Source of the DNA: a virus
Direction: 5' to 3' (one strand)
IMG/VR virus record: IMGVR_UViG_3300007760_000096
Span: 1 to 23,114 of that record
Length of the DNA stretch: 23,114 bases
The position numbers were made by a program, and so were the translations under genes. The notes beneath the pieces were generated by a model that ran no database searches, was not told where the DNA came from, and saw nothing but the letters and a program-made list of their open reading frames with translations. Numbering within the stretch: position 1 is the stretch's first letter; the number at the start of each line of letters is the position of its first letter. Shown here in pieces: positions 7,235-13,997 of this stretch.

Positions 7235-7570
7235 TCACCGAATGTCTAACACGTAGTCGTCAACGAACGTCTGCGCTACCGTCGCGTCCGTCGAGACAGT
7301 TACCCGAATGGTGTATGTACCAAGCAGCCCCGAGCCAGCAACCACCTTGAATTGAACCGCTGCGCCCGCAGCCACCGTCGCGCCGAGTATCGTCAAACTG
7401 CCTGTACTAACGACCTTGTTGCTTAGCGTCAGGTCGTTGGTGGTCACCTCAACGATCGTTGGCGTGCCGGTTAAGAGCTCGCCGCTGTCGAGCTTATCCG
7501 TGTAGTCAATGGCGACGTTTCGCGTTCCGCCTGCTGACATCTCGCCCCGCTGGCTCGCAATGGTTGGCAT
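7235..7570 (-). CDS. Beta-sandwich structural protein (probable)
   Basis: A 111-residue protein rich in Thr, Val and Gly. The order of segments (RNVAIDYTDKLDSGELLTGT, then LTLSNKVVSTGSLTILGATV, FKVVAGSGLLGTYTIRVTVS, then FVDDYVLDIR) reads as alternating beta strands of an Ig-like sandwich. Proteins with 'D-y-kLdsGElltGtPtv' and 'G.l.GtY.irv.vsTd.' occur among fibre and decoration genes of tailed phages. The start ATG shares bases with the stop of the 87-residue gene, and it belongs to the fibre group. The structural role is inferred from fold pattern and neighbours. Confidence 0.65.
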   Translation of the reverse strand: MPTIASQRGEMSAGGTRNVAIDYTDKLDSGELLTGTPTIVEVTTNDLTLSNKVVSTGSLTILGATVAAGAAVQFKVVAGSGLLGTYTIRVTVSTDATVAQTFVDDYVLDIR

Positions 7571-7833
7571 TAGTCTTCCCCTCGCGTGTAGTGCAATCGT
7601 CCACCCGCTGCGATTGCGTGCGTTGGTTCGCCCGCTGTCTTCGCGTGTAATCGCTCGCCGCCTGCAATTGCGTGCATGCTTTCGCCATTGGCTATGGCGT
7701 GTAGCCTTCCGCCGACACGAAACTCCGTACCTTCACTACTGCCAATGCTGGCACCAGTGCCACGCCACGATCCCGCGCCAAACGTAACCGGCAGGAAGGT
7801 TCCAGATTCGAATGTGTCTTTGACCGCTGCCAT
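7570..7833 (-). CDS. Small repeat protein of the fibre group
   Basis: An 87-residue protein. Residues 1 to about 40 (MAAVKDTFESGTFLPVTFGA, then GSWRGTG) look like a small beta domain. Residues 41-85 are five nine-residue repeats of the form G-[GE]-x-x-H-A-x-x-x: GGRLHAIAN, GESMHAIAG, GERLHAKTA, GEPTHAIAA, GGRLHYTRG. The neighbour upstream begins with a related-looking eight-residue repeat (LVRTGDSM, LVRTGDKL), so both may form short beta-hairpin stacks or solenoids, probably in a virion fibre or tip. The start ATG follows the end of the fibre gene directly. The function is not recognised; the repeats are clear. Confidence 0.65.
   Translation of the reverse strand: MAAVKDTFESGTFLPVTFGAGSWRGTGASIGSSEGTEFRVGGRLHAIANGESMHAIAGGERLHAKTAGEPTHAIAAGGRLHYTRGED
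7579..7713 (-). repeat. Five 27-bp units coding the nonapeptide repeat
   Basis: Five consecutive 27-base units encode G-[GE]-x-x-H-A-x-x-x. The units are clearly related as protein, with one fully kept Gly and His per unit. They have diverged as DNA, so selection appears to act on the protein. Confidence 0.7.
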
Positions 7834-10304
7834 TAGTAGGTGACTCCCGATCGATTACCCGATCCGTCCACCGTTACGGTCGCTCGCGTCGTCACACCAT
7901 CGATTCCCAAGAACACTTCCGTACCTGTCCCAGCCCCACTTATCTTGCCAGCGACAACAGCGGCGATGATTTGCATCGCTGCCGGGATGGTCTTGCCATC
8001 CACGAGGGTATCTACATTGATCACATCCAAGACCTGAGCATTCACGTCAGCAGCACTTATGTTATTGAGACCGGCGAGCGTGGCCGGCAACGTTGTTGCG
8101 GTGTCAACGAGAATCGCGTCAACGTTGGTATCAATCGTTGCGAGCGTCGCTGGAAGCGTTGCACCCGTATCGACCAAAACAGCGTCTACGTTGCCGTCTA
8201 TCGTCGCCAGTGTTGCTGGTAGCGTCGTACCCGTGTCAATCAACGTGGCTGCTGTGTCGACTTTCACTGCGGCAACATCGGCGGCCATGCTCGCACCCGC
8301 TGGTGCTCCAAGCCTTGCATAACTGTCGCCGGTCTGAACAGTGTTTCCGGTGTACGTCGTTATCGTGTTGGCAAGGTTGACTACATCCAAAACGCCGGCC
8401 GTTGTGTTCAGCGCCGTTCCATCACTGACGATGTCAGTCGCCACTAGCGTTGAGAACCCGGTAGCAGTAATCCAGGCAGCATCACCCCTATCCCGTAACG
8501 CCTCAAGCGACTCAGTCGTTGCCGCGTAGTTACCCGCTCCACTTCCCTCATTGGCGTTGATCAGCGTCAGGATGGCAGCACGATCCGTTGTGATAGCCGC
8601 ATCAGACCGAAGCGAAACCTGGAAGAATCCCTCCATCGTGTCAGCCAGCGCGGCCGAGTCAGTTCCGCGCATATCCGTGTTCGTGGTCGTCGTTGCCACG
8701 GTTGTGACATTAGCCACTGTGTCTGCGGCTGGGTCGAAGTAGTTGGCAGCAACAAGCGTCCTGGCTTCCATTTCAGCGTTGGTTGGCGGGTCATAGTCGG
8801 TCAATGCCGTGTCTGCCTCGGCGTTGACCTCCGCTTTCATTGCGGTACTCATGCCGCCCAAGTTCGTTAGGCCAGCTCCGGCCGCTCCAATCTCGGCTGT
8901 GTCGATGAGCGTTGCCGCGGTATCCGCCTTAACCGCTGCGATGTCGGCCGACATGTCCGCGCCCGTCGGTGTTCCGAGCGTTGCAGGTAGGGTGGTTCCT
9001 GTGTCAACCAGCACAGCCGCCGTATCTGACTTTACGGCCGCAATGTCCGCGCTCACATCGGCTGAAGGCGTGCCAAGTTTCGGCTGCATGTCGGCGGTGT
9101 CCGTCTCGATCGCATCAATGCTGGCCTGAGTGGCCGTAAGCAAGTCACCTCGCCCAAACGGCAGGATCTCATAGGTGTTTGTGGTGATTGCTTGTGTCGT
9201 CGCTGGCTCGAATGTGATCGTATCGGTTGCCGCCGTGAACCCCGTGATCAGCCTGACTTGACCGGTTGCCGTTCCACTCGTGAACCGAATCAACTGACCC
9301 TTCCAATAGTCGTTGTCGGCCTCGGTTCGAGCCGCGTCGACCATCGTCGTTGTTGAACCACTATCTGCTGTTCCTGTCGTCAATGCCGAGGGCAGGCGAA
9401 GCTGAATGTCATTCGTGTCGCTCTGGATGGCCGCTACGTCCGCAGATACATCTGCCCCCGCTGGCGTGCCCAAGCGGGTCAGAATCGAGTTCGTATCGGT
9501 GGTCAGTTCCGCCCGCGTCGGTGCGTCGTAATCGGTGAGGGCCGTATCTGCCTCAGTGTTGATCTGTCCCTTGGCCGCTGTCGAGAAGCCGCCCACATCC
9601 GTCAACCCGGCCCCTGCTGTCCCGATCTCGGCGGTATCGGCAAGGATTGCCGCCGTTTCGGCTTTAACCGCGATGATATCCGCCGCGATGTCAACACCCG
9701 CCGCGTTTGTTATGACCGCCGCCTGAATGGCATCCAACTCAGCTTGCAATGTTGTCGATGTATCGGTCTCGACCGCGTCAATACTCGCCTGAGTCGCCGC
9801 TAAAAGAGTGACTTCGCCCGACGAACTGAACCCAGCAGCCGACCCCGCGAAGAGCGCATCATAGATGGCCTCCTCTAGCACGTAGAACGTCTCAAACACG
9901 GGAAGCGCGCCCGCGACGTGAATCTGCATTTTGAGTTTACCGACGGTATTCGTATCGGTCGCGTCAAATGTGATACCGTAGAACCCGTTATCCTCGTATG
10001 CAGCGCCGCCTGAGTTCTTATTGGCGAACGACGTGGCACCTTCCTTCCAGAGCTTGATATCGGTGTTAGCGATCGTCAAACCAGTCTCGGCGGTCTTCCC
10101 GTCGTCTTCGTCAAGGAACGGCCCAATAGGCTGATGTTGCGTTGCGGTTGATTGCTTTAGATAGTTCACCGATTGCCCCATCTGCTGGCTAATGCTTGCG
10201 TACTGAACAGCGACCCCGGCGGTAACGTCGCGAAGCTCGAGCTTGTCGCCGGTGCGGACAAGCATCGAATCGCCGGTACGAACAAGTAAGAAATCAACGG
10301 CCAC
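7833..10304 (-). CDS. Large repetitive fibre protein
   Basis: An 823-residue virion fibre candidate. Residues 5-25 hold two LVRTGD repeats. Residues 35-150 form a beta-rich domain (DEDDGKTAETGLTIANTDIK, DNGFYGITFDATDTNTVGKL) of a kind I know from fibre-like proteins of environmental phages. Residues 165-780 are low-complexity, helix-forming repeats with many 'ADVAAIQSDT' and 'TLPATLATID' units, probably a long coiled-coil shaft. They are broken by a compact beta insert at 305-385 (WKGQLIRFTSGTATGQVRLI). The C-terminal 60 residues (GKTIPAAMQIIAAVVAGKIS, then GIDGVTTRATVTVDGSGNRS) look like a conserved tip domain. Start ATG 10304 is the first codon after the 15-base gap from the next fibre gene. 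It likely forms a trimeric fibre; host binding is inferred. Confidence 0.8.
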   Translation of the reverse strand: MAVDFLLVRTGDSMLVRTGDKLELRDVTAGVAVQYASISQQMGQSVNYLKQSTATQHQPIGPFLDEDDGKTAETGLTIANTDIKLWKEGATSFANKNSGGAAYEDNGFYGITFDATDTNTVGKLKMQIHVAGALPVFETFYVLEEAIYDALFAGSAAGFSSSGEVTLLAATQASIDAVETDTSTTLQAELDAIQAAVITNAAGVDIAADIIAVKAETAAILADTAEIGTAGAGLTDVGGFSTAAKGQINTEADTALTDYDAPTRAELTTDTNSILTRLGTPAGADVSADVAAIQSDTNDIQLRLPSALTTGTADSGSTTTMVDAARTEADNDYWKGQLIRFTSGTATGQVRLITGFTAATDTITFEPATTQAITTNTYEILPFGRGDLLTATQASIDAIETDTADMQPKLGTPSADVSADIAAVKSDTAAVLVDTGTTLPATLGTPTGADMSADIAAVKADTAATLIDTAEIGAAGAGLTNLGGMSTAMKAEVNAEADTALTDYDPPTNAEMEARTLVAANYFDPAADTVANVTTVATTTTNTDMRGTDSAALADTMEGFFQVSLRSDAAITTDRAAILTLINANEGSGAGNYAATTESLEALRDRGDAAWITATGFSTLVATDIVSDGTALNTTAGVLDVVNLANTITTYTGNTVQTGDSYARLGAPAGASMAADVAAVKVDTAATLIDTGTTLPATLATIDGNVDAVLVDTGATLPATLATIDTNVDAILVDTATTLPATLAGLNNISAADVNAQVLDVINVDTLVDGKTIPAAMQIIAAVVAGKISGAGTGTEVFLGIDGVTTRATVTVDGSGNRSGVTY
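8061..8243 (-). repeat. Tandem 66-bp repeat in the fibre gene
   Basis: Two complete units and one partial unit of 22 codons (residues 688-709, 710-731, 732-748) each read L-[IV]-D-T-x-x-T-L-P-A-T-L followed by ATIDxNVDA in the complete units. The DNA copies are close enough to recombine, so fibre length may vary between relatives. Confidence 0.75.
8781..8957 (-). repeat. Shaft repeat of the fibre gene, copy 2
   Basis: Codons 450-508. They contain IAAVKADTAATLIDTAEIG, AGAGLTNLGGMSTAMK and EADTALTDYDPPT. They repeat the module at 9519-9695 almost residue for residue over about 59 positions, an internal duplication of the shaft. Confidence 0.7.
9519..9695 (-). repeat. Shaft repeat of the fibre gene, copy 1
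   Basis: Codons 204-262. They contain IIAVKAETAAILADTAEIG, AGAGLTDVGGFSTAAK and EADTALTDYDAPT. This is the partner of the copy at 8781-8957. Confidence 0.7.
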
Positions 10305-10319
10305 ATTGCCTACCCCAGG

Positions 10320-11447
10320 CTAAGGCGTGTAAATGGTCCCATAACTCAAGACAAATTCATCCTTGTTTTTGTAATAGGTGACATCAATCGAAACCGCGTC
10401 ACCCGGCGAAATTGTGAACTGGAAATCAGGCGCGCCAAACCCCCCCGGATCCACCCAGCGAATCGTCGCCGATCCCGTCGTCGCCCAGGTGTTTGACTGG
10501 CCTGTAGTGGCATGATTTAGGACGCGAATCGACCCCATCAGGGAGCCCGCAGGCTCGGTAAGAGTGATCGTTGTTGCGCCAGTCGCCGCAGCAAGAGACA
10601 GTTCGAAGATATTTGATTCGCCGAAGTCTATTGTCACGGCGTTGCTAGATAGTGTTTTTGTATTTGTCCCGAAGTGGGCGTTTTGATTGAACTCAAATTC
10701 AGTATTTGTCTGGTCGAGCGTGAACATTGTTGTCCCGTCGACCGTGTAGAGCATGTCGTTGGATGCGTTGCATATGACCGTTCCGCCAGTCCCGCTTGTT
10801 GAATTCAGAAACGTGACGGTCTCATTGTTGTCAATCTGAAGGCGTCCACCTTGGACATGCAAACGGGCTGTTCCGGTATTTGTGCCGCCTATCCCAACAT
10901 TCCCAGTGCCCATATCACACGAGATAATGTTGCTCGCTCGAGACGTTCCAACGTCGTTGTACGAATGCAGGTCTACTCGCCCGCCGTTTGTGCACCACAT
11001 CGCCCACTTGTCGTTAGCCGCCCCACCTGTGTCGACTATCGCAAGGTAGGCGCCGCCAGCACCCTGAACGTGCAAATACGCGTCGTTTGTCGGCTCAACA
11101 ACACCCAGGTAACCGTGAGCCGTACCGCTTGTCCAGCTGGCTATTGTCTTGGGGTTGTGGGACGCGTCAGCGAACACTGCGTTGTTGTCGGTGACGTAAT
11201 CGCCAACGCCAACAATATCGCCACTAGCGGAATTTAGCGTCAGGTCATTCGCCCCAGCCGACGCCATCCCGGCCGCGCCATTGAACTGTATATTGGTCCC
11301 GATCAGGTTGCCCCACGTGACCTTCTTTGACGTACCATCACCTGCGTCGGTTGTGTCGCTTACGTCGAAAACGAAAATCAAATCCGACAAATGAATATCG
11401 CCAGAACCGAGGGATAACCCAATATCTACTAGGCGCTCATCAGCCAT
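10320..11447 (-). CDS. Tail fibre / tip protein
   Basis: A 375-residue, strand-rich protein, almost free of Cys and very rich in Thr, Gly, Asn and Asp. The middle has the phrase GNVGIGGTNTGTARLHVQGG (about residue 190), which is the signature preceding or inside many tail fibres ('GNVGIGTTsPa.kLhV'). The C-terminal 100 residues (LSLAAATGATTITLTEPAGS through DEFVLSYGTIYTP) look like a beta domain ending in a final strand, with no S74 chaperone domain. It starts at an ATG overlapping the stop of the 72-residue membrane protein (TAATG) and is followed 15 bases later by the long fibre. The role is probably a receptor-binding or accessory fibre. Confidence 0.78.
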   Translation of the reverse strand: MADERLVDIGLSLGSGDIHLSDLIFVFDVSDTTDAGDGTSKKVTWGNLIGTNIQFNGAAGMASAGANDLTLNSASGDIVGVGDYVTDNNAVFADASHNPKTIASWTSGTAHGYLGVVEPTNDAYLHVQGAGGAYLAIVDTGGAANDKWAMWCTNGGRVDLHSYNDVGTSRASNIISCDMGTGNVGIGGTNTGTARLHVQGGRLQIDNNETVTFLNSTSGTGGTVICNASNDMLYTVDGTTMFTLDQTNTEFEFNQNAHFGTNTKTLSSNAVTIDFGESNIFELSLAAATGATTITLTEPAGSLMGSIRVLNHATTGQSNTWATTGSATIRWVDPGGFGAPDFQFTISPGDAVSIDVTYYKNKDEFVLSYGTIYTP

Positions 11448-11665
11448 TATGTGCCCTCAAGGTGACTGACCCGATGATTCAGATGCAACCTGTCCTCGTC
11501 GCAATCCTTGACGTGCTCAGTCACTTTCACGTCCGTCGCTTCAGCTCTCCTAACCAGCGATTGAAGCGTTGCCTTCATTGATGCCAGCAGCCAAACGATA
11601 TGCACAATGCCGCTGATCAGCGCAAGTGCGAACACGCCAAACGCTATCCATTCTGCTGAGCCCAT
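11447..11665 (-). CDS. Membrane-anchored coiled-coil protein (holin or spanin-like)
   Basis: A 72-residue protein. Residues 5-30 (EWIAFGVFALALISGIVHIV, then WLLAS) form one strong membrane helix. Residues 31-72 are a charged helix with heptad spacing (LQSLVRRAEATDVKVTEHVK, then LNHRVSHLEG). An N-terminal anchor with a coiled coil behind it is the shape of an inner-membrane spanin and also of some small phage accessory proteins. The next gene upstream encodes a small exported coiled-coil protein, which would fit a partner, but that protein has no lipobox Cys. No family is recognised with certainty. Confidence 0.65.
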   Translation of the reverse strand: MGSAEWIAFGVFALALISGIVHIVWLLASMKATLQSLVRRAEATDVKVTEHVKDCDEDRLHLNHRVSHLEGT

Positions 11666-11683
11666 GTCTCTGCCCGATCTCTT

Positions 11684-11872
11684 TTAGTGTTTGCAGCAGC
11701 AGCGAGCTTGCCTGAGCTTCGCCACGTCCGCCTTTATTGTTTTGATGTCCTGCAGCGCCTTGTCGATCGTGGCGCCAACGTTGGTTCGCGGTGGCGGGTC
11801 GTCGCGCTGGGCGGTTGCGAAGTGTGCCGCGATCAGAAGCAAACAGATTGCAAATAGCGTTTCGAGTTTCAT
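11684..11872 (-). CDS. Small exported protein with Cys-rich C-terminus
   Basis: A 62-residue protein starting MKLETLFAICLLLIAAHFAT, a clear Sec signal peptide with probable cleavage after ATA. The mature part is about 40 residues: a Pro run (DDPPPR), a helix with heptads (IDKALQDIKTIKADVAKLRQ) and a C-terminal ARCCCKH. The ATG at 11872 follows the peptidase stop by two bases. A longer frame starting at 12112 inside the peptidase was rejected because the signal peptide marks the true start. Three adjacent Cys at the end may join chains by disulphide bonds or bind metal. It lies between a papain-like peptidase and a membrane coiled-coil protein, so a role at the cell envelope is likely. Confidence 0.6.
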   Translation of the reverse strand: MKLETLFAICLLLIAAHFATAQRDDPPPRTNVGATIDKALQDIKTIKADVAKLRQARCCCKH

Positions 11873-11874
11873 CG

Positions 11875-12678
11875 CTACTCCATTTCGATCCGTGGCCGTC
11901 GTGTCACATCGCGGACCGCATAGCCCACGCAATTCGAAATCACACGCTCTGAGTCCCAGCCGAGCCCCTTGCCAACGGTGTCGTTGAGTTCGTCGCCCCA
12001 CTGACCCCAACTGTTCGCATAGCCGAAATACCATTTGCCGCGAGACTTCTTCGGTAGCACGCTGTAGATGCAATGCTGCTGTCGCCCATAGATCGTAGGC
12101 CAGCCGTGACACAGTGCCGAGAAGAATCCATCTGCTGTATTGATCCGCAAAATATCGGTCGCTCGGAATAGCTTCGCGGTCGGTTCCCAGTCGAGTCTGC
12201 GAAGTCGGCGCGGATTGAATCCAGTCGCCGGATAGACAAGATCGAATTCGTCCCGGTTTGCTGGGGAGTCGAGCGGCAGGGCGCCTCGGTCTGTCAGTTC
12301 AGCGATCCCGTCAGGAATCATCGCACCAGATTGGGCCGTTCGCCCTATTCGTTCATAGAGTGACATAGCGGATAGCTCCCGCCAGTCTGACCCATACTGC
12401 AACGCACCGCACACCATCGCGGCACCTACGCAAGCATTGCCAACGCACGAGCCCTCTCGACCCTGATTCAGGATCGTTCTCACCGAGGCTCGCAGTGCCG
12501 GCTCGCGGCGATTCGCCCAATCATCCCACTGCGAACGAGGTATCAAGTTCCCCGTCGCCTCGATATCTTGACAGAGCACACCAGCCGCGAATGACTCGGC
12601 ATCTTGTTCGATCAGCCCGGTAGCCATACCCTCGGGAGGCGTCAGGTCGTGGTCGATAAATCGCGGATCGATCGGCAT
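11875..12678 (-). CDS. Papain-like cysteine peptidase (C1A type)
   Basis: A 267-residue protein with the complete catalytic set of papain-like peptidases. NQGREGSCVGNAC holds the oxyanion Gln72 and the nucleophile Cys78, six residues apart as in papain. The His is in GRQQHCIYSV (His202) and the Asn in YANSWGQWGD (Asn222). The N-terminal 60 residues (with LIPRSQWDDW) resemble the short stretch that precedes the mature domain in prokaryotic relatives. No signal peptide is seen, so it would act in the cytoplasm, be carried in the virion, or leave through a holin. Its neighbours are small exported or membrane proteins. It could be a lysis or entry peptidase, or process a virion protein. No muramidase, amidase or transglycosylase is seen nearby. 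Confidence 0.88.
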   Translation of the reverse strand: MPIDPRFIDHDLTPPEGMATGLIEQDAESFAAGVLCQDIEATGNLIPRSQWDDWANRREPALRASVRTILNQGREGSCVGNACVGAAMVCGALQYGSDWRELSAMSLYERIGRTAQSGAMIPDGIAELTDRGALPLDSPANRDEFDLVYPATGFNPRRLRRLDWEPTAKLFRATDILRINTADGFFSALCHGWPTIYGRQQHCIYSVLPKKSRGKWYFGYANSWGQWGDELNDTVGKGLGWDSERVISNCVGYAVRDVTRRPRIEME

Positions 12679-12890
12679 CAGTCTTTACGTTCTCGCCAGA
12701 GTTTGAGCAGTTCGAGGATTAGCTTGATCCATCCCATCAGCATGATCGGATCAATCGCCATGCCGTATTCCTCTTCCATCTCCAGACCAACGGCGGCCGC
12801 CACTTCTTTATCGGACGCGCCGGGGTTGTCTTCGATGAACTCGGTCGCCAATTGCCGAGCGAGTCGCCTTTGTTTTCGCTGTAGTCTCAC
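12678..12890 (-). CDS. Small protein with a hydrophobic C-terminal helix
   Basis: A 70-residue protein. The first 40 residues are strongly charged and helical (MRLQRKQRRLARQLATEFIE). The last part, IDPIMLMGWIKLILELLKLW (about 46-65), is a hydrophobic or amphipathic helix ending in RERKD. It may sit at or in the membrane. I do not recognise a family. The start overlaps the stop of the exported 242-residue protein (ATGA) and the stop overlaps the peptidase start, so the three are probably translated together. Confidence 0.6.
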   Translation of the reverse strand: MRLQRKQRRLARQLATEFIEDNPGASDKEVAAAVGLEMEEEYGMAIDPIMLMGWIKLILELLKLWRERKD

Positions 12891-13615
12891 CTCAACCTCG
12901 CCTGAATTCGCTTGATTAGTTCGGCCGGATCGTCAGGCACCTCGCCCGAGTCAACGACGTGATCGGAAGCGTCCACCGCGAAGAAATATGGGTACTCGCT
13001 GCCTTGCGGGACTTGTGCGAGGTACTTCTGTGATATCGGGTCCGGTTTGCCGTCCGGTGTCTCCGCGTCTGTGCTCAGGATCAGCAGCTTCGGTGTCCCG
13101 CCCCGAAATAGCTCGCTCTGCCGCAGGTCTTGTAGTGCCGCCGCCTCGGTCGCCGTGTCGTTCTCTTGGTCGCGGAGGATCAGGACGGCCGAGGGGCGAC
13201 CTGGCGTAGGGTCCGGTGGATCTGGCGGCCTGGGTTTGCTCGGCTTGACCACCAATGCCGTTACCGAGGTGTCTTTGCGAAACTGAACCTGCTTCGTCGC
13301 TTCGTCGTACCTCGCTAGGAACACTTCCAGCTCAATCTCATATTCGCCGGGCGGCGCCCAAACGTGGAGCGTTCGGCCGTTGTCGGTCTCTCGGCCTTTG
13401 GCGGGTCGCTGCAAGTCCCAATCAAACATTGCGGACCAACCTTCGGGCACTGCGATATTCGCCGCGATGACTATCGGCTCGTGCTCAACGACCTCAAGAC
13501 GCCCCTCAAGTGCGGCGCCTTGGAGTTTTGTGCGTGCTTCAGATGGTGGTGCCGTATTGGCCGTCGCGGCACAGAACCCGAGAAGGACCAGACCAGCGAC
13601 TAGTGCGGTTCGCAT
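12887..13615 (-). CDS. Exported two-domain protein: Ig-like plus thioredoxin-like
   Basis: A 242-residue protein. Residues 1 to about 20 are a signal peptide (MRTALVAGLVLLGFCAATAN); the Cys at 15 follows GF, so it is not a good lipobox. Residues 30-120 read as a beta sandwich (EVVEHEPIVIAANIAVPEGW, LHVWAPPGEYEIELEVFLAR). A Pro-rich hinge follows (PSKPRPPDPPDPTPGRP). Residues 140-242 look like a thioredoxin-like fold (AVLILRDQEND, KLLILSTDAE, EYPYFFAVDASDHVVDSGEV) without a CXXC, so no redox role is expected. I know this layout mainly from planctomycetes and their phages, which is the main hint about the host. It starts at TGATG after the 65-residue gene. Confidence 0.7.
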   Translation of the reverse strand: MRTALVAGLVLLGFCAATANTAPPSEARTKLQGAALEGRLEVVEHEPIVIAANIAVPEGWSAMFDWDLQRPAKGRETDNGRTLHVWAPPGEYEIELEVFLARYDEATKQVQFRKDTSVTALVVKPSKPRPPDPPDPTPGRPSAVLILRDQENDTATEAAALQDLRQSELFRGGTPKLLILSTDAETPDGKPDPISQKYLAQVPQGSEYPYFFAVDASDHVVDSGEVPDDPAELIKRIQARLR

Positions 13616-13812
13616 CAGTCTTCGTCGCCACCGATGTCGTCAGGGATCGAGAACACATTACGCACCATCGCTGCGCCCTGCATCACAACCGGCTGGTCGG
13701 CATACTTGTCCTCAACTTTATCAATCAGATCGTCGATCAACTCCTTGACCGTCTGCGGATCGATTTGGCTCAGAACGAACCGAAGAGCTGTAGTCAGGAG
13801 TCGCAGTTTCAT
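13615..13812 (-). CDS. Small phage protein of unknown function (65 aa)
   Basis: A 65-residue helical, acidic protein: MKLRLLTTALRFVLSQIDPQ, then VKELIDDLIDKVEDKYADQP, then VRNVFSIPDDIGGDED. The ATG at 13812 has GGAG eight bases before it. A longer frame from 13893 would begin inside the terminator hairpin and is rejected. It is the first gene after the terminator at 13852-13918 and so the first gene of the late-type block. The function is not recognised. Confidence 0.65.
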   Translation of the reverse strand: MKLRLLTTALRFVLSQIDPQTVKELIDDLIDKVEDKYADQPVVMQGAAMVRNVFSIPDDIGGDED

Positions 13813-13851
13813 CTGATTTTCTCCATGATCCAAAAGAGAGAATCGCCCGGT

Positions 13852-13918
13852 CCCAAGAAACAAAAAAACGGCATACGCAAGGTGATGTAGCACCTACATA
13901 TGCCGTCAGTTTCTTGGG
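13852..13918 (-). terminator. Strong intrinsic terminator before the fibre/late block
   Basis: On the minus strand ACGGCATA (13906-13899) pairs with TATGCCGT (13875-13868) and an inner AGGTG/CACCT stem (13895-13891 with 13884-13880) closes a short loop. A run of seven T follows (13868-13862). An outer pair, CCCAAGAAAC with GTTTCTTGGG (13918-13909 and 13861-13852), encloses the structure and the T-run. The signal lies between the metallophosphoesterase stop (13998) and the next ATG (13812). The outer arms could act as a competing structure. The other part of this 185-base gap (13919-13997) holds no gene. Confidence 0.85.
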
Positions 13919-13997
13919 CAAGCCGTATCAGCGGATCAGACCGAGCGGCGACCGGGTTGTGTTATGTTTTCAATTCTCTATTGCCAATCCCTTTAGG

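Noticed and set aside
8059-9129. Several plus-strand frames rich in Val, Ala and Ser
   Set aside because: They are shadows of the repetitive fibre gene; the repeats keep all frames open.
7579-9695. Tandem repeats as a possible CRISPR array
   Set aside because: Units are coding, in frame, directly adjacent and diverged; there are no unique spacers between constant repeats.
11873-12112. Longer version of the 62-residue exported protein
   Set aside because: The extra 80 residues overlap the peptidase and would bury the signal peptide.
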